64,000 nt of DNA from Nelumbo lutea (GCA_022828595.1 JAKGHH010000001.1:124632999-124696998); one strand, 5' to 3'. Positions 24,187-35,985 are shown, counted from the stretch's first letter. The notes: a model not told the origin generated them from the letters alone. Numbers and translations: made by a program.

Positions 24187-24476
24187 GTTAATTTTGCATA
24201 TATATTTACATATATATACATACATATTTGTATATATATACATTTGTATACATATTTACCTATTTACATACATATTTTAGAGTGGATTCATTGACCAACC
24301 CAAGCCTGGGCCTGAAACCAACCCGAATTCATCAAATTAGAATGTAGGTTGGGCTCAGGTTGGGAAAATTGGACTTGACCTCAGGCTCAGTCCAGACTCA
24401 GATCTTAAGCCCAAATTTTAAGGCCGGACCCGGGTTGACCATAAACCCGACCAAACCCGTCCAACTTGCACGCCTA
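23963..24476. mobile_element. GGGCC-rich hAT-like non-autonomous element
   Basis: The left end TAGGGGTGCAATTTGGGCGG and the reverse complement of the right end (TAGGCGTGCAAGTTGGACGG) form a 20-bp inverted repeat with four mismatches. The interior is rich in GGGCC, CCCAACCC and GGTCAACC motifs. The possible 8-bp flanks (TCTCAGGA / TTCATGGA) match poorly, so the target duplication is not proven. A dinucleotide microsatellite sits inside. Confidence 0.7.
24151..24245. repeat. (AC)n(AT)n microsatellite and TATATACATA tract
   Basis: About eleven AC units (24151-24173) run into AT units (to about 24187), then a degenerate TATATACATA-type tract. It lies inside the hAT-like element. Confidence 0.9.
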
Positions 24477-24509
24477 TTCATGGATGGATCCCCACCCCGT
24501 TACCAAGAT

Positions 24510-25145
24510 TTTACTATCTAAAAAATCCTTAAGTGGGTTTTAATCAGCATTAAATGGTTAATGGATTATGCGACCATTTTCATACCTCAAAGCATTTCAC
24601 ATAATCACATAGCAAACAGATTAGGGTCATTAAGCTCTATTAATTAACATTGAAAAGTATATTTTCTGGTTCAACTTCACAGAAAAAAAAATGTCACACG
24701 GCAAAGCCCAGTCGTACAGTCTTACATTTGGCTTCAAAACAGCGGCACATGTTTGAACTATGGGCACAAATTTTCTGGGAATCAAAAGTATATAATTTTT
24801 TGTGGACAATGAGAGAGTTGCAGCAAAGATCAAAAGCCAAAGAGAGGAAAGCGATTGAGCAGAACAAACTTTGTTGGCCTTTTCTTCTGGACTCTTGTAA
24901 TTTTCTGTATGTAAATAGAAACAGGAAAGTTCATAGATAGTGCATGAAGCGATAAATTGCTAGCTAGAAGGCTAGTCATGAGCAATCAAAATTTTAGTGG
25001 ATTCAACCTGAACCCGAGCCTAAAACAGTGTATACTGTTAATTCGGATCAACCTGACTTTACACCTCTCTTCACTGCTTTGAGTTTGGAGTTGCATCAAC
25101 TACATAAGTTGGAACCTGATGGCCTCATGATAATCAATTCAGTCG
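24510..25145. repeat. Diverged duplicated block, copy 2
   Basis: The partner of 20480-22075, with landmarks in the same order and orientation but shorter intervals. No protein family recognised. Confidence 0.65.
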
Positions 25146-25181
25146 ATTCCCTGCAATACAAATGTTTTGAAGGAACATTAA

Positions 25182-25250
25182 GGCTCAGTTTGAAAAGAAT
25201 ATAAATACAAATATGTAGATACAAATTTGTATTTATACTCCCTTGAGCCT
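25182..25250. mobile_element. Small MITE (CTCAGTTTG...AAATACAAAT family), shortest copy
   Basis: The left end GGCTCAGTTTGAAAAGAATA is partly inverted against the right end TTTATACTCCCTTGAGCC, around a central ACAAATATGTAGATACAAATTTGT. Longer relatives are at 35466 and 39773. Confidence 0.55.
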
Positions 25251-27930
25251 AACAAATTATAATCAATATGCTCTTTTAGACCTGATGAAAAAAGTGGGTT
25301 ACCAGTGCTGACTTGGATGGTTGAACTCTTTAAATCATTAAAGTCAGACATAGTTAAATTTGTACTTTAATAAAAAAGCGTTGACATGATCCAAGATCAG
25401 CTGATGCAGGCATTTGAACCATGACTCAGGATCAATTATGTTGGAAAAATAATAAAGAATGCAGAATAGAACTTCTTGATAATTGCTTTCCAAATTGAGA
25501 ACTTGCAAAAAATTGTAGTGTTGTAGAACTGTAAATTATAGAAATTGCAGAGGGAAGGATGGCTGAGTCGTGCCACTTAATCATTCTCGTTAAAACCACA
25601 TTTGCCTTCTACGGTACAACTAAGTGATTATAAATCGGTCACCAAGATAAAACAGCTCACAGGCTATTGGTAGGTGTGCATTCGCTTACTAGACATCCGT
25701 AAACCACCGAGAATGATACTCAGAAAATTGACACTCGACGGAAAGAGAAAATTGCATTGTGTGTGCTGATGTGTGTTTCTGGTTCAACCAACACTCCTTT
25801 TATAAAGTGCTCTTAGTCACCTGAATGGATACAAAAGTGTCCTTTCAGAAAGATGTCTCTTTAGAATGCGCACATGTTTGAAGAGACAAAGAAAAAGAGA
25901 CATGAAAAGGAAAAATAAAAACATTTAAAAAATAAATTTTGAAATTAAAAGTGAAACTGTTTAAACCGGTCAAAACTAAAACGGTTCAGTGTACACATAC
26001 ACATACCCTCACCCTTGCCCATGCCCCATCCCAACCTGACCTAGCTTAGTGCACACGTGTGAAAAACACCCCCAACCCCCCTTCACATATATGTGAACAT
26101 CTATAGTGCTTTTTTGGTATGATCCTTATTCATAAAAAAAGCAAGTCTATAAATATATTCAAATCAACTCCCTTCCTAAGCAATATGGGACAAAGAGATT
26201 ATTGAGATTCTTGAAATTTTAAATGCAAATAACACAAGAAAAGGATGAGAGATTTTTGAGATTTTGAATCCCCCTCCAACAAATCCTAATCTAATTATTT
26301 AGTGGTAGGGCCTAGCCTTTGCCAATCCAATCCAAAACTGGCCTGATTCTGTTGCAACTTTGCAAGCTATATTCTGACTTCTGAGACGAGTTAGACTAGA
26401 ATCAGATTTTACAAGAGAATCCTGTAAACCCAATCTATTTTTACAGGTTAGAGAATCAATTGTTCTCAACCAGTCAACTTTTACATTCTAATTCAATGCT
26501 CTTCAACGGAAAATCTTGTTGCTTTGTGCCTTAATTTCTCAACACATCGATTGATAAGTTCTGTTCACCTAACACTAACAGGGCGTATTAGTTAATGAAT
26601 CATGAGGTTGGTCTGCTTAATGGGTAACCAGCTATTTATTAGGGGACACAGAACATAAAGCATCACCTACGTTACGTGAGTAATATACAATAAATTGTTG
26701 AAACCGCTCTCCACATGACCCCAATTCATTTTTATTCCATCATATCATAAATCCCAAAATTGAGCGTGTCTTTCTTACTTTCCATTTTTTCTAAAAAATA
26801 CGGACATGTCTTAAATTGGCATAAAATAAATTCCGAGCTCTCACCTACTCCAACCATACTTTGGGCCTAAAAATCCTGACTCTAGACTGTATCGATGAAT
26901 CCAACCAGAACTCAAGATCATACAAATTATACAGTCTTGCCCCCATCTAACACCATTACATTAGCTTCAGTATTGCATCAAATGTTTTTCCTCCCTTTTA
27001 ATAAGGATTTAGAAATGGAATTAGAATGACCTATTCCAATTCCAACTGTTTAATTGGACGGAATCAGAATCTTTATTCTTTTTTAATTGAATAACATTCC
27101 CCCATAGAATGATCATTGTCTCTGTCTTTCTTGAAACTAAAATCCCATTTTAACTTGGTTTTGATTCGTATTCTAATTTCTGTTTGAACAAAACAACAAA
27201 CTATGAAAATAAATCTAGACCATTCGGATTCCAATTTCAATTCCAAACTACCAACCAAATGGAAATTTGTTTTTGCATCCATTACTAATTTGTCCCCGAA
27301 GCTCCCTTACCATTTAATGTATGAATAAGATCATTCTTTCTGCTGGGTGCCTCTTAAAGTTGAGATAGGCAGAGGGAGCAGACAAATGGACTAGATAAAG
27401 GGGGGTAAAGCCTGTAATCTACTGCTGGGGTCAGCAACTCATATACATAATATATTCCCACGGTGTAACTTGTTTATTAATTGAGAGAGTAGGTTCCACA
27501 AAACCACCGTTGTGATGGGGGTGATTGACAATTTAATGTTATTATCCTTGTGGTCCCTTTCCTAAGCTGGCAATATGAGATATCGGTGTTGCTTAAACTA
27601 GCATCTTTTCATTAATTGAAAATGACTGATAGGGTAGCCAATGAATCATAGGGTACAGATATCAATTATCAAGATGGCTTGGGAATCTTGCACCTGGCAA
27701 GATAGGTATAAAACGTACAAAGCTACACCTATTTCGAGGTAGGATCTGCTCCTCAATTTTAAGTTTTTCTTGGAAAGTTGAATTCAATCAATTCAATTTC
27801 CAAGATGGGGTACATGGAATGGGTCGGTCTGTGAACATGTCAAGAAAACAAGGAAGTCATCTGTGTATTGTAATGGACGTGGTGTAATTGTTCAGCCATC
27901 CCTACTCCTAATTATCCCCGTGGGATGTAA
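25251..27930. other. Intergenic DNA without a recognised gene
   Basis: A stretch from TGTTGGAAAAATAATAAAG (25439) to CACCTAACACTAACA (26579) has LTR-like ends and an internal TTTTATAAAG, but no partner LTR or target duplication. I see no gene; the rest is low-information AT-rich sequence. Confidence 0.4.
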
Positions 27931-29520
27931 AAGTTTAGTATATTTATTTATATTTTGTATATTATTTTTAGTAATATTTTTATAATATAAAAATAACAAA
28001 AATTAATTTCAGTTAAGGTTGTTCATCAAATTATTGAAATCAATCAATTCAATCTGAATTAATCATTTTTCTAGTATTTTTTATTGGTTTTACTTCAATA
28101 AATTTCCAACTTAACAAGGTTGGATCGGTTTTACATTGGTCATTTATAAATCGACCAAAATCGAATGACTTGATGATAGATATATATTAATATTTTTATA
28201 TTTTTAATATAATTTCTTTTATATGGGAAGTAGAAAAATTCTCATATTTCTTAGTCTAAAACATTTTATATAATATATTTTAATTTTAATTTTACTTTTT
28301 AATAATGCCACTATATATTTTTTAATTTAAATTTAATTTTTTAGTTGAAATACTTTGAATTGACCGACCATATTGAAAACTGATCTAAACTGATTCAACC
28401 TGAGTTGGCTGATTTTCACTGATGGTCAGTCAGTTTCAGGTGACCAAGTCAATTTGGTTGGCCAAACAGCCTATAACTAAGTTGAACCAACCCATGGACA
28501 CTCTTAATTTTAGCTAAATTAATAGTTTAATCTCTAATAAATAACAATAATTTAATCTTGAATAATTATTAAAAATTTATAGTGAAAATACATAATTATT
28601 GAAAATATATTGATAATGAAAATTCAATAAATAACTAATAAAAATTCAATAAATACAATAATTACAAAAATACAATGAATACAAAAAAAATATTAAATTA
28701 GTCAATAAATAGTGTAATCTCAATTAATAGTTTAATCTCTAATAAATACCAATCAATAAATTATAGAAAAGTAAAATAAATACAATAAGTACAATAAATT
28801 AGATTTAAAATTTTAAATAATAGTAGTTTAATAAATATTAAATTTTTTGAAAGTTATTTTCTAGAATTATTAATTGATATAAGTGAAATTAGTTATTTGC
28901 ATTATTATTTAGTTATTTAAATAATATCATTATTTAAATTTTAAAATATTAATTATTTATTGTATTTAATAATCCATAAAATTATAATTTATACTATTAT
29001 TACATAATTTTGTATTAATTTTGTAAAATATTAAATTATTATTAATTTGAATGTTATGTTATAACTAATTTTCTACTTTTAATATATATTTTTTTAATTT
29101 ATTACATAATTTCGTTATCTTAACTATTTAAAATCTAGTTATGTTAAATATTTCATTATTTAAATATTGAAATAATATATAAAATATTTAATTTTTTTTG
29201 TTATTTTAAAGTTATTACGTAACATTAAATACTTTGTTATATGATTGCTTAGCTATTTTTAGTATTTTGTTATTTAAGATATTTAGTTATTGAAATATTT
29301 TAATTTTTATATGTTAAATTTTTATTATTTTAATAACATTTAAATTGAGTAATTCAGAAAATCATAATTTATAATGTTAGTACTTAATTTCAGGATGAAT
29401 TTTTTAAAAATATTAATAATATGAATATTATTAAATATACTGTAATTATTGTTTTGTGTTTTTAATAAATATTTTAAAATTGTTATATAATTTTGTTTTA
29501 ATTCAAACTTTCTTTAAATA
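27930..29520. repeat. Extremely AT-rich tract
   Basis: About 1.6 kb is dominated by TTAATTAT, AATAAATA and ATTATTTA strings with almost no G or C, apart from the hAT-like insertion at 28014-28506. Such DNA often behaves as matrix-attachment or easily unwound DNA; that is inference. Confidence 0.7.
28014..28506. mobile_element. hAT-like MITE in the AT-rich tract
   Basis: The left end TAAGGTTGTTCATCAAATT is inverted against the right end (reverse complement TAAGAGTGTCCATGGGTT). The flanks ATTTCAGT (28006-28013) and ATTTTAGC (28507-28514) agree at 6 of 8 bases, compatible with an old 8-bp duplication. The interior has TGGTCAGTCAG and GGTTGGCCAAAC motifs and is richer in GC than the surroundings. 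Confidence 0.55.
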
Positions 29521-29837
29521 GATATAGATAAAAAGTGGGGAAGAGGATAAATAGGAATTAGAGATAATTTAGGAGAAAGTGGGGGATAGTGGGGGAGGTA
29601 GTTTAGGAGAAATTTTAGGAGAGGATATTATTTAGGTTATTGAAAAGTGTGGGGTGGAGAGAGAGAGAGAGAGTGATTTTAGGTAATTTTGTATGGGGAA
29701 AGAGAGCATCTCATTGGTTGTTTAAAAGTGATATTGAATAAAAAAATAAAAAAGGAGAAATCTTTTTACTTTTTATCTATTTTTTAATTTATGCTAACTT
29801 TTTGGTTATTTTTTTCAAAATTAAAAAAAAATTGGAT

Positions 29838-29998
29838 TAGCCCAATTCATGGCCTGGCCTAGCCTAAGACTTAGCTCGTGGACCAACTTGGCCCACGACA
29901 TAACATAGGCCTGCATGAGCTCAAGCCAAGGACTATACCAAGCTGACCTCCTAAAGTATCCTAGGGAAGGGAAGCATGGCCCGTAGGGCCCGGTTGTA
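29838..29998. mobile_element. Degenerate GGCC-rich hAT-like fragment
   Basis: A short run of GGCCTGGCCTAGCC, TTGGCCCAC and GGGCCCGG motifs inside AT-rich DNA, similar in composition to 23963-24476. Ends not definable. Confidence 0.35.
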
Positions 29999-29999
29999 A

Positions 30000-32000
30000 A
30001 TAAACTGAAAGATAAAAATAATTTTTAACAAATATAAAAAAGTAGAAATTTAGTGGCATCATTGTAAATAGTTAACAGTGATATCATTGTCAATAATTAA
30101 TTACATGTTTACTATCAAATATGAAAGAGGAAAAGAAGAAAGGACAAATTATAATGGTTTTTTTGTTTTACTCAATGACATCATTGTAATTAATTAAATT
30201 TGTAGTGATAATGGTTAAAAGCATGAAAAGAAAAATGTTATAAGGCTAAGATTTCATTTAGGTTATATAAAAAAGAGGGTACAACCTTTTGCTTTTATAA
30301 ATTGCTTTGGTGAGGACCCATGATGATAAGCTATTGATTATCAGGCTTTAACTTCTTGATCAGCGCTTAACTGAATGCCAATCCTATTTGTTGAATTGCA
30401 TTATTTAATCTAAAGTCCACAGACCCTTCAGTTAGGGAAGTGGCTGAGGATTCATTTCAAACCAAAATGCCCTTCGGAAACTAATTCATGAATCATCAAA
30501 AAGCTTATGATCATATACTTTTATTTTTTGTTTTGGCCATTATCTTCATGTAAGCCAACTCTGAAACATATAGGGAGATCAGAATTACTGAAAAAAAAAT
30601 TGAAAATTTAAAGTCAGCTATGCATGGCGAAACAATTGTAATGCCCCAAAGCAATCATAATTAAATAAATTGCAAATAGCCTACAACCACCCAATCTCTT
30701 AATTATCATTTATGGCTGACATTGTCATTTGACTTGACAGCCCATACTATGGAATTGAAGGAAAAGCTTCCCGCAATCTGCAATAAAAGAAGAAAATTAC
30801 TCTTCAATTGCCTTTTGGAGGGCCTCAGCCTTCAGGTGAGGCTATGGCACAAGCATTAATTAATAATCCATGTTTAGTAGGTACGCATCGTGCAGCAAAC
30901 CAAGAGGGGATTAGGCCAATATCCGGCACAACTACTCTGAATTAGTTTGTACATAATTGTGGTTTAAATTGATAAGAGTTCGAAACAGAGTTTAGCAGGA
31001 AATTTTCAAAAGAGAATGCATCGATTACTACATGTATTAAAATCTGGATTTCCTAGCTACCAACCTCACTCTAGTACTGTCTATCCTACTAATTAACCCA
31101 ATCTGTACCTAACCATATTACAAGAGTCCTTGTCCAGTTCTCCTACCTCATGTGTTAACATATAACAACTAAGCTGCCAAGCCACCCAGTGAAGCTATCT
31201 TAGGCAGCTTCTATGAATGAAGATCATCAAGTTTTCCTAGAGAGCTCTGGTTTAACACAAGAATTTATGAAATCATGCATGGCTATCTCATCCTCATTCT
31301 CTTGAAGTGGATAGGATTATTCAAGTGATCAGCTCCATTAATCAGGTCTTTCCTTTGCAATAATTAATTGAAGTTGATCATATGGACGATGACGCGCTTG
31401 GTTTACGATCGAAGACCTGTGATAATTAATACCCTTTTCCTTTATTTTGGCTGGATTAATTCCTTAGAAAATGCCTTGAACTAGCCATTAATTGTTGTGG
31501 GCTTTGGCCATCAGTGCGTGTATATGGTTTATTATCAGAGACAGAGAGTAGTACTCTTAATACTCTACTCATCTAAATTGTTGGACGACTTCATTTTATT
31601 TAGTGTATGGACGCAAGAGGCGATCTGGATATTAATTATATTTGGGGAAATTGAAGAAGCATGGAGTGCAATATTACAAGGGACCGGAATTGAATTGATA
31701 GAATACAAATGCACCAAAGTATAGACAAATGAAGAATGCCCTACTTCAAAAGCAACGTATTTATCATGAAAGCTGTTATAACCACAAGCCAAGCTGGACT
31801 TAGTTAAATATTGGAGAGGAGAGGCACAATAGGACACAGACGTACAGTGCAGTTGAGGCCCATTCAATGAAGAAAACTGCCTTCGATCGGCGAAACCGGT
31901 GAGTGTTGTTGCAGTCGCCACCTCACAATCAGACGCACAGTCTGGGACCTCACCACATGTGAAGACTTTATGGACTCTGTCGGCGAGGCCTTCCCCTTCA
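30000..32000. other. Intergenic region upstream of the proline-rich protein gene
   Basis: No gene recognised. Frames at 31497-31724 (+) and 31565-31921 (-) overlap each other and match nothing I know. The last few hundred bases probably include the promoter of the downstream gene. Confidence 0.45.
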
Positions 32001-32007
32001 GATTTTC

Positions 32008-32026
32008 ACTATATTATATATTATGA
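32008..32026 (+). promoter_or_regulatory. Candidate TATA region of the proline-rich protein gene
   Basis: ACTATATTATATATTATG lies about 155-170 bases before the chosen ATG (32180), which would allow a 5' leader of roughly 120-140 bases. It is the strongest TATA-like string before the start in a moderately GC-richer stretch. Confidence 0.4.
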
Positions 32027-32179
32027 TCTAGCTAGGGCACCCCCTCCGCACTTGAATCTGTAGGGAAAGAAGCTCCGAGCTTCTTAAAGTATTAAGTTCC
32101 TACTTCATTACTAGCTACTTATTGCTTCTCATCAGATCATCTGGGGCCGGGGGAGGGCGGTCGTACTATTGCATCCTCA

Positions 32180-34247
32180 ATGAGGGCTCCTTCTGTTTGC
32201 AGAGGAACCCATCTGGGCTTCTGGGTGACTGTACTACTGTTAGTTCGCTTCTGCTACTACTGCACCGCCGACAACTCCTTTCAGGTGTTGGGTGTTGGAG
32301 AGTGCGTGGATTGCAAAAAGAATAACATTAAGAGTAGCCATGCATTTTCAGGTACGACCACTCTCTTTCTTGCTTCACTATTCACATTTTTTTTTACTAT
32401 ATATACAGGTAATTGGGATCTGCTCCTCACATGAATAATAAATATAAATAAGGGAGATGTTCCTGATGTGATATGCTGTGAGATCGGTGTGAAGAACAGA
32501 TCCGATCTCCTATCCAGTACGGATCTCACCCAGTTGTGTGCTACCGCTTTCTTAATTCAGCACTGTTTGTGTTTTATGGAGTTATGATGGACTTAGGTTG
32601 TGCATACCCCATGATTATAATAAGGTTCACATAAGTTGAAGAAATCCACCGAGTTTATGGAGCTAGCTTAATTTGGACTAAACTCGGTGGAAATCCTTCA
32701 GTTGGAAGAAATTGTAACTTCAATTCATACTGTTGATCTGTTCTCTAAATAGGGAACAGAAATGTACTTTTTTTCTTTTAAGTTGGATAAGGAAATTAAT
32801 TAATAGGTTTTTTTGAATGAAAAAAAATTTACCTTCGCATCCTATGGTTAAGATCATATGATGGAGACGCAACCTTTTAACACAGCTCAAGGAGCTCAAC
32901 AGCTCAAACATCGTCTAAGCTTCCCTCCCAAAGATCAGCTACACGAATCTTGTTCTGTCATTTCATTCTGTTCAGGACTGTCATATATATTAATTTGTAA
33001 CTTGAATCATTCTCGATCATCTCGGTCTACCCCTGGTTCATCAATTTGTAACTTGTGCACGACCAAACCATGTTTATCTGCTTCCTCCATTTTATTATTT
33101 TCAGTTTATCACCCATTGAAACTAGTCCTAGGGCAAATTCTTCACTTTTAATGTGTTGTGCATTAACCTTTGTGGTTTTGCAGGGCTTCGTGTAGCCATT
33201 GAGTGCAAGGATGCAAATGGACAGTTGAAGACAAGAGGAGCTGGAGAGCTTGACAAACAAGGGAAATTCACAGTAAAAATTCCCAGGGAGATTGTGAAAG
33301 ATGATGGTGAACTGAAGGAGGAATGCTTTGCGCAGCTCCACAGTGCATCAAATGCACCATGCCCCACTCACAACGGCCTGGAGTCCTCCAAGATAATCTT
33401 GCAGTCCAACAAGGAGAACGGGAAGCATAAGTTTGGGCCGACCGGAAAGTTGGCTTTCTCGCCGGTCACATGTACGTCGGCCTTCCTCTGGCCTCATTTC
33501 AACTACCCACCACTACCAAAACTTCCACCCTTCCCCACCACTCACCCTTGGTTCAATCATCCATGGTACAAACCCCTCCCAAAGATGCATTTTCCTCCTC
33601 TAGTCTTTCCTCCACTCCCACCAAAGTACTTTCATCCTCCAATATATAAGAAGCCTTTCCCACCACCGGTACCGGTGTATGAGAAGCCGCTTCCGCCACC
33701 AGCCCCAGTGTATGAGAAGCCACTTCCACCACCTGTTCCTGTTGAGCCACCACCAGTCCCTGTATACGTAAAGCCACTTCCACCACCAGTTCCTGTTGAG
33801 CCACCACCAGTTCCAGTGTACAAGAAGCCTTGTCCGCCACCAGTACCAGTATACAAAAAGCCACTTCCACCACCAGTTCCTGTTGAGCCACCACCAGTTC
33901 CAGTGTACAAGAAGCCTTGTCCGCCACCAGTACCAGTATACAAAAAGCCACTTCCACCACCAGTCCCTGTATACGTAAAGCCACTTCCACCACCAGTCCC
34001 TGTATACGTAAAGCCACTTCCACCACCAGTGCCAATTTATAAACCACCATCTACTCCAACCTACAAGAAACCATGTCCACCCATCATCCCTCACCTCCCT
34101 CCGTTGCCCAAATTTCCACCTATCCCCAAGCTCCCTCCCAAATACAAAAAGCCTCTGCCTCATTTCCCTAAATTTCCTCCAAAATCGTATCACCACCCTA
34201 AGTTTGGTTATTGGCCTCCCCATCCACCTTATTCATCCCATCCTTGA
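32180..34247 (+). CDS. PRP4: Secreted Ole e 1/extensin-like proline-rich cell-wall protein (PRP2/PRP4 class)
   Basis: Two exons, 32180-32351 and 33184-34247 (TGA), joined at CAG/GTACG and TTTGCAG/GG in phase 1, encode 411 residues. The start gives a signal-peptide-like N-terminus: R and H near the start, then the hydrophobic FWVTVLLLVRF. Next is an Ole e 1-like domain with conserved Cys (GECVDCKKN, VAIECKD, KEECFAQLHS, NAPCPTHNG, SPVTC) and the plant motif TRGAGELDKQGKF. The second half is a proline-rich array of KPLPPPVPV, EPPPVPVY and KKPCPPPVPVY units, ending in P/K/H-rich sequence. Proteins of this class are secreted and become cross-linked in cell walls, often in roots or seedlings. The 832-bp intron holds a palindromic MITE. 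The symbol is by class, not by proven orthology. Confidence 0.92.
32412..32520. mobile_element. Palindromic MITE (GGAGATGTTCC family) in the PRP intron
   Basis: GGGATCTGCTCCTCACATGAATAATAAATA is followed by GGGAGATGTTCCTGATGTG and then a GTGTGAAGAACAGATCC arm complementary to the left arm. The layout and the GAATAATAAATA centre match the copy at 46020-46200. Confidence 0.6.
33774..33947 (+). repeat. Perfect 87-bp tandem duplication in the proline-rich array
   Basis: Copies at 33774-33860 and 33861-33947 are identical. Each encodes 29 residues (PLPPPVPVEPPPVPVYKKPC then PPPVPVYKK), so the frame is kept. A 33-bp unit is also repeated directly after (33948-33980, 33981-34013). Confidence 0.95.
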
Positions 34248-34381
34248 GGCATTTCCAAATTAAGGTTCTTGATATTATTAAATTAGGACCCTTCTTTCCA
34301 TGAGTGTGTTTCATGTACCTATTGATCTAGTTTTTATTGTTTATTGTGGAGAAGAATATTTACTTTAAGATCTACTAGTGC

Positions 34382-34520
34382 AATAAAGTCATCGATGTAG
34401 AAACTAGAAATCCACGGTCACTTTTTATTTGTAATAATATAGCTGTATCATGTGAGTTGTTACGATTAAATTGTCAGTTTGGGGCCTTGGGACATTTCAT
34501 GTATGTGTCTAGAGAATAAA
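34382..34520 (+). terminator. Poly(A) signals of the proline-rich protein gene
   Basis: AATAAA occurs at 34382-34387 and at 34515-34520, 135 and 268 bases after the stop codon. Either could direct 3'-end formation. Confidence 0.5.
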
Positions 34521-34555
34521 GAAGTTATTTCTTGTTTTTTCTTTTTCTTTTTTTA

Positions 34556-35065
34556 GGGAAATTTTCCTATTAATAACACTCTGGTCTTCGAATTTTAAAA
34601 TGTGGCAAATCAGTATTTTAACTTTGAAAACGTATAAATCCAGTATATATCATTAACTAGTTCATTAACCAACCATTAAGTGACATTTGAAAAGACACAA
34701 ATCATCTTGGATTGTCGTCTATTTTTCTTTATCAACCATATTCCAAATCCTTTACTCTTCTATTCAAGAAAGTTGGTGTCACTAGAATGCCCACTAAGAC
34801 GTAACCCTAAGTCCCCAACTTTCTTGAATAGAAGAGTCAATGATTTGGGACTGTTCATTTTTTGTCAAACATTTGAATGGTTGATAAAGAAAATTAGTTG
34901 GCATTTAAAGGGCACTTGTGTCTTTTCAAACGTTATTTAATGATTGGTTAACAGGCTGATTAATGACAGGTTTTGAAAGTTCAAATACTGAATTATGACA
35001 TTTTAAAATTTGGGGACCAAAGTGGCATTAGGCCCAAATTATAGGGTACTAATAGTGAATTTCCC
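34556..35065. mobile_element. Long foldback (inverted-repeat) element
   Basis: The two arms of about 240 bases are imperfect inverted repeats around 34796-34817. Left-arm landmarks GGGAAATTTTCC, TTTTAAAATGTGG, CAGTATTTTAACTTT, GAAAAGACACAA, TTTCTTTATCAACCAT and ACTCTTCTATTCAAGAAAGTT all recur, reversed and complemented, in the right arm. No coding capacity. Transcribed, it would make a long hairpin. Terminal sequence and size suggest a MULE-type or foldback MITE; no clean target duplication was identified. Confidence 0.8.
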
Positions 35066-35105
35066 CCCTCCCACCCCCCACCCCCCACCCCCCCAAAAAA
35101 AAAAC
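35062..35105. repeat. C-run/A-run low-complexity tract
   Basis: Repeated CCCCCCACCCC units run into a stretch of A. It borders the foldback element's right end. Confidence 0.85.
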
Positions 35106-35109
35106 ATAT

Positions 35110-35460
35110 TTGAACTAGTTTTCCGATTTTGGGCGAGTCAGACTTCATGAATCTGCCTATGAAGAATGCATTTTATAAGAGGCGGGTGTGGACGAGAGGA
35201 TTGAAAATAAAAGGTAGAATAAATAAAAAAGTGCAGTGCTCGATGGCTTTTCGGTTAATTAGTAGAAAGCGTAAATGGAATGCGATGATGAGAAGGTAGA
35301 GTCACCTTTGGGTCTCAAATAGGATATCCGAAAGGTAAAACATCTAATAATTTGATGATCCAATGTCTACATTACGAAAATTTAGAAGAAATCTAGTCGA
35401 TGGATCAAAATCTATAAACTCAATGGCATTTTAGCATTACTTAGCTTTGGAACACTGTCA
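35110..35460. other. Intergenic spacer, nothing recognised
   Basis: No frame of note and no repeat landmark found between the foldback element and the small MITE. Confidence 0.45.
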
Positions 35461-35463
35461 CAA

Positions 35464-35594
35464 GGGGCTCAGTTTGGGAAGAGTGTAAATACAAATCTGT
35501 CCAGTACAAAGATAAGGTTTAGAAATATAAACACGGACCATATACAAGGTTTTGCATCAAATATATTTGTATTTTTTCTCTTCCTTTGTGAAGT
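35464..35594. mobile_element. Small MITE (CTCAGTTTG...AAATACAAAT family), copy 2
   Basis: GGCTCAGTTTGGGAAGAGTGTAAATACAAAT at the left and TATTTGTATTTTTTCTCTTCC at the right form an imperfect inverted repeat. It sits just upstream of copia C. Confidence 0.55.
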
Positions 35595-35879
35595 AAATTT
35601 CATTTGCATTATTGAAAATACAGGAAAATGCAAATAGGTTATGTGCAAATTCTGATTTATTTATTGTTTTAGATTTGATTTGTTGTGAAAAACAAATAGG
35701 ATGTAAAATGAAGTTGTACTACTCACTTTATATAAGACATGAGGAGAATTATCTATTTGAAAGTGCGGTAGAAAGCAAGGTGATAACTGATATGGTTCAT
35801 TCTATATGGGACAGAATTTAGGTATGAGGAAGGTGCTTGTGCAAATTTCACATCAGTTTTTAGGATGTAAAATTTGCAC

Positions 35880-35985
35880 CGACAGTAAATGCAAATGAGA
35901 CATAATACATTATATTAGGTAGGAACATAAAGTAACAATTAAATAAGCCTTACAACACTCCCCCTCACATCCTAGAAGTAAATTT
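35880..35985 (-). mobile_element. Antisense copia LTR/PPT scrap
   Basis: Its reverse complement reads GATGTGAGGGGGAGTGTTG then TAAGGCTTATTTAATTGTTAC, i.e. a polypurine tract followed by an LTR start. The same LTR start occurs in sense orientation at 39483 at the 3' end of element C. This scrap is therefore the 3' end of a second copy of the same family, facing element C head to head. Confidence 0.7.

Noticed and set aside
25439..26580. Possible solo LTR (TGTTGG...CTAACA)
   Set aside because: Ends fit TG/CA but there is no target duplication, no second copy in the window and no adjacent retroelement sequence.
31497..31921. Opposing frames of 75 and 118 residues upstream of the PRP gene
   Set aside because: No recognisable motif, mutually antisense, typical chance frames in AT-rich DNA.
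33632..33943. Antisense Gly/Thr-rich frame with GTGGG repeats
   Set aside because: Mirror of the proline codons on the plus strand; explained by repeat composition.
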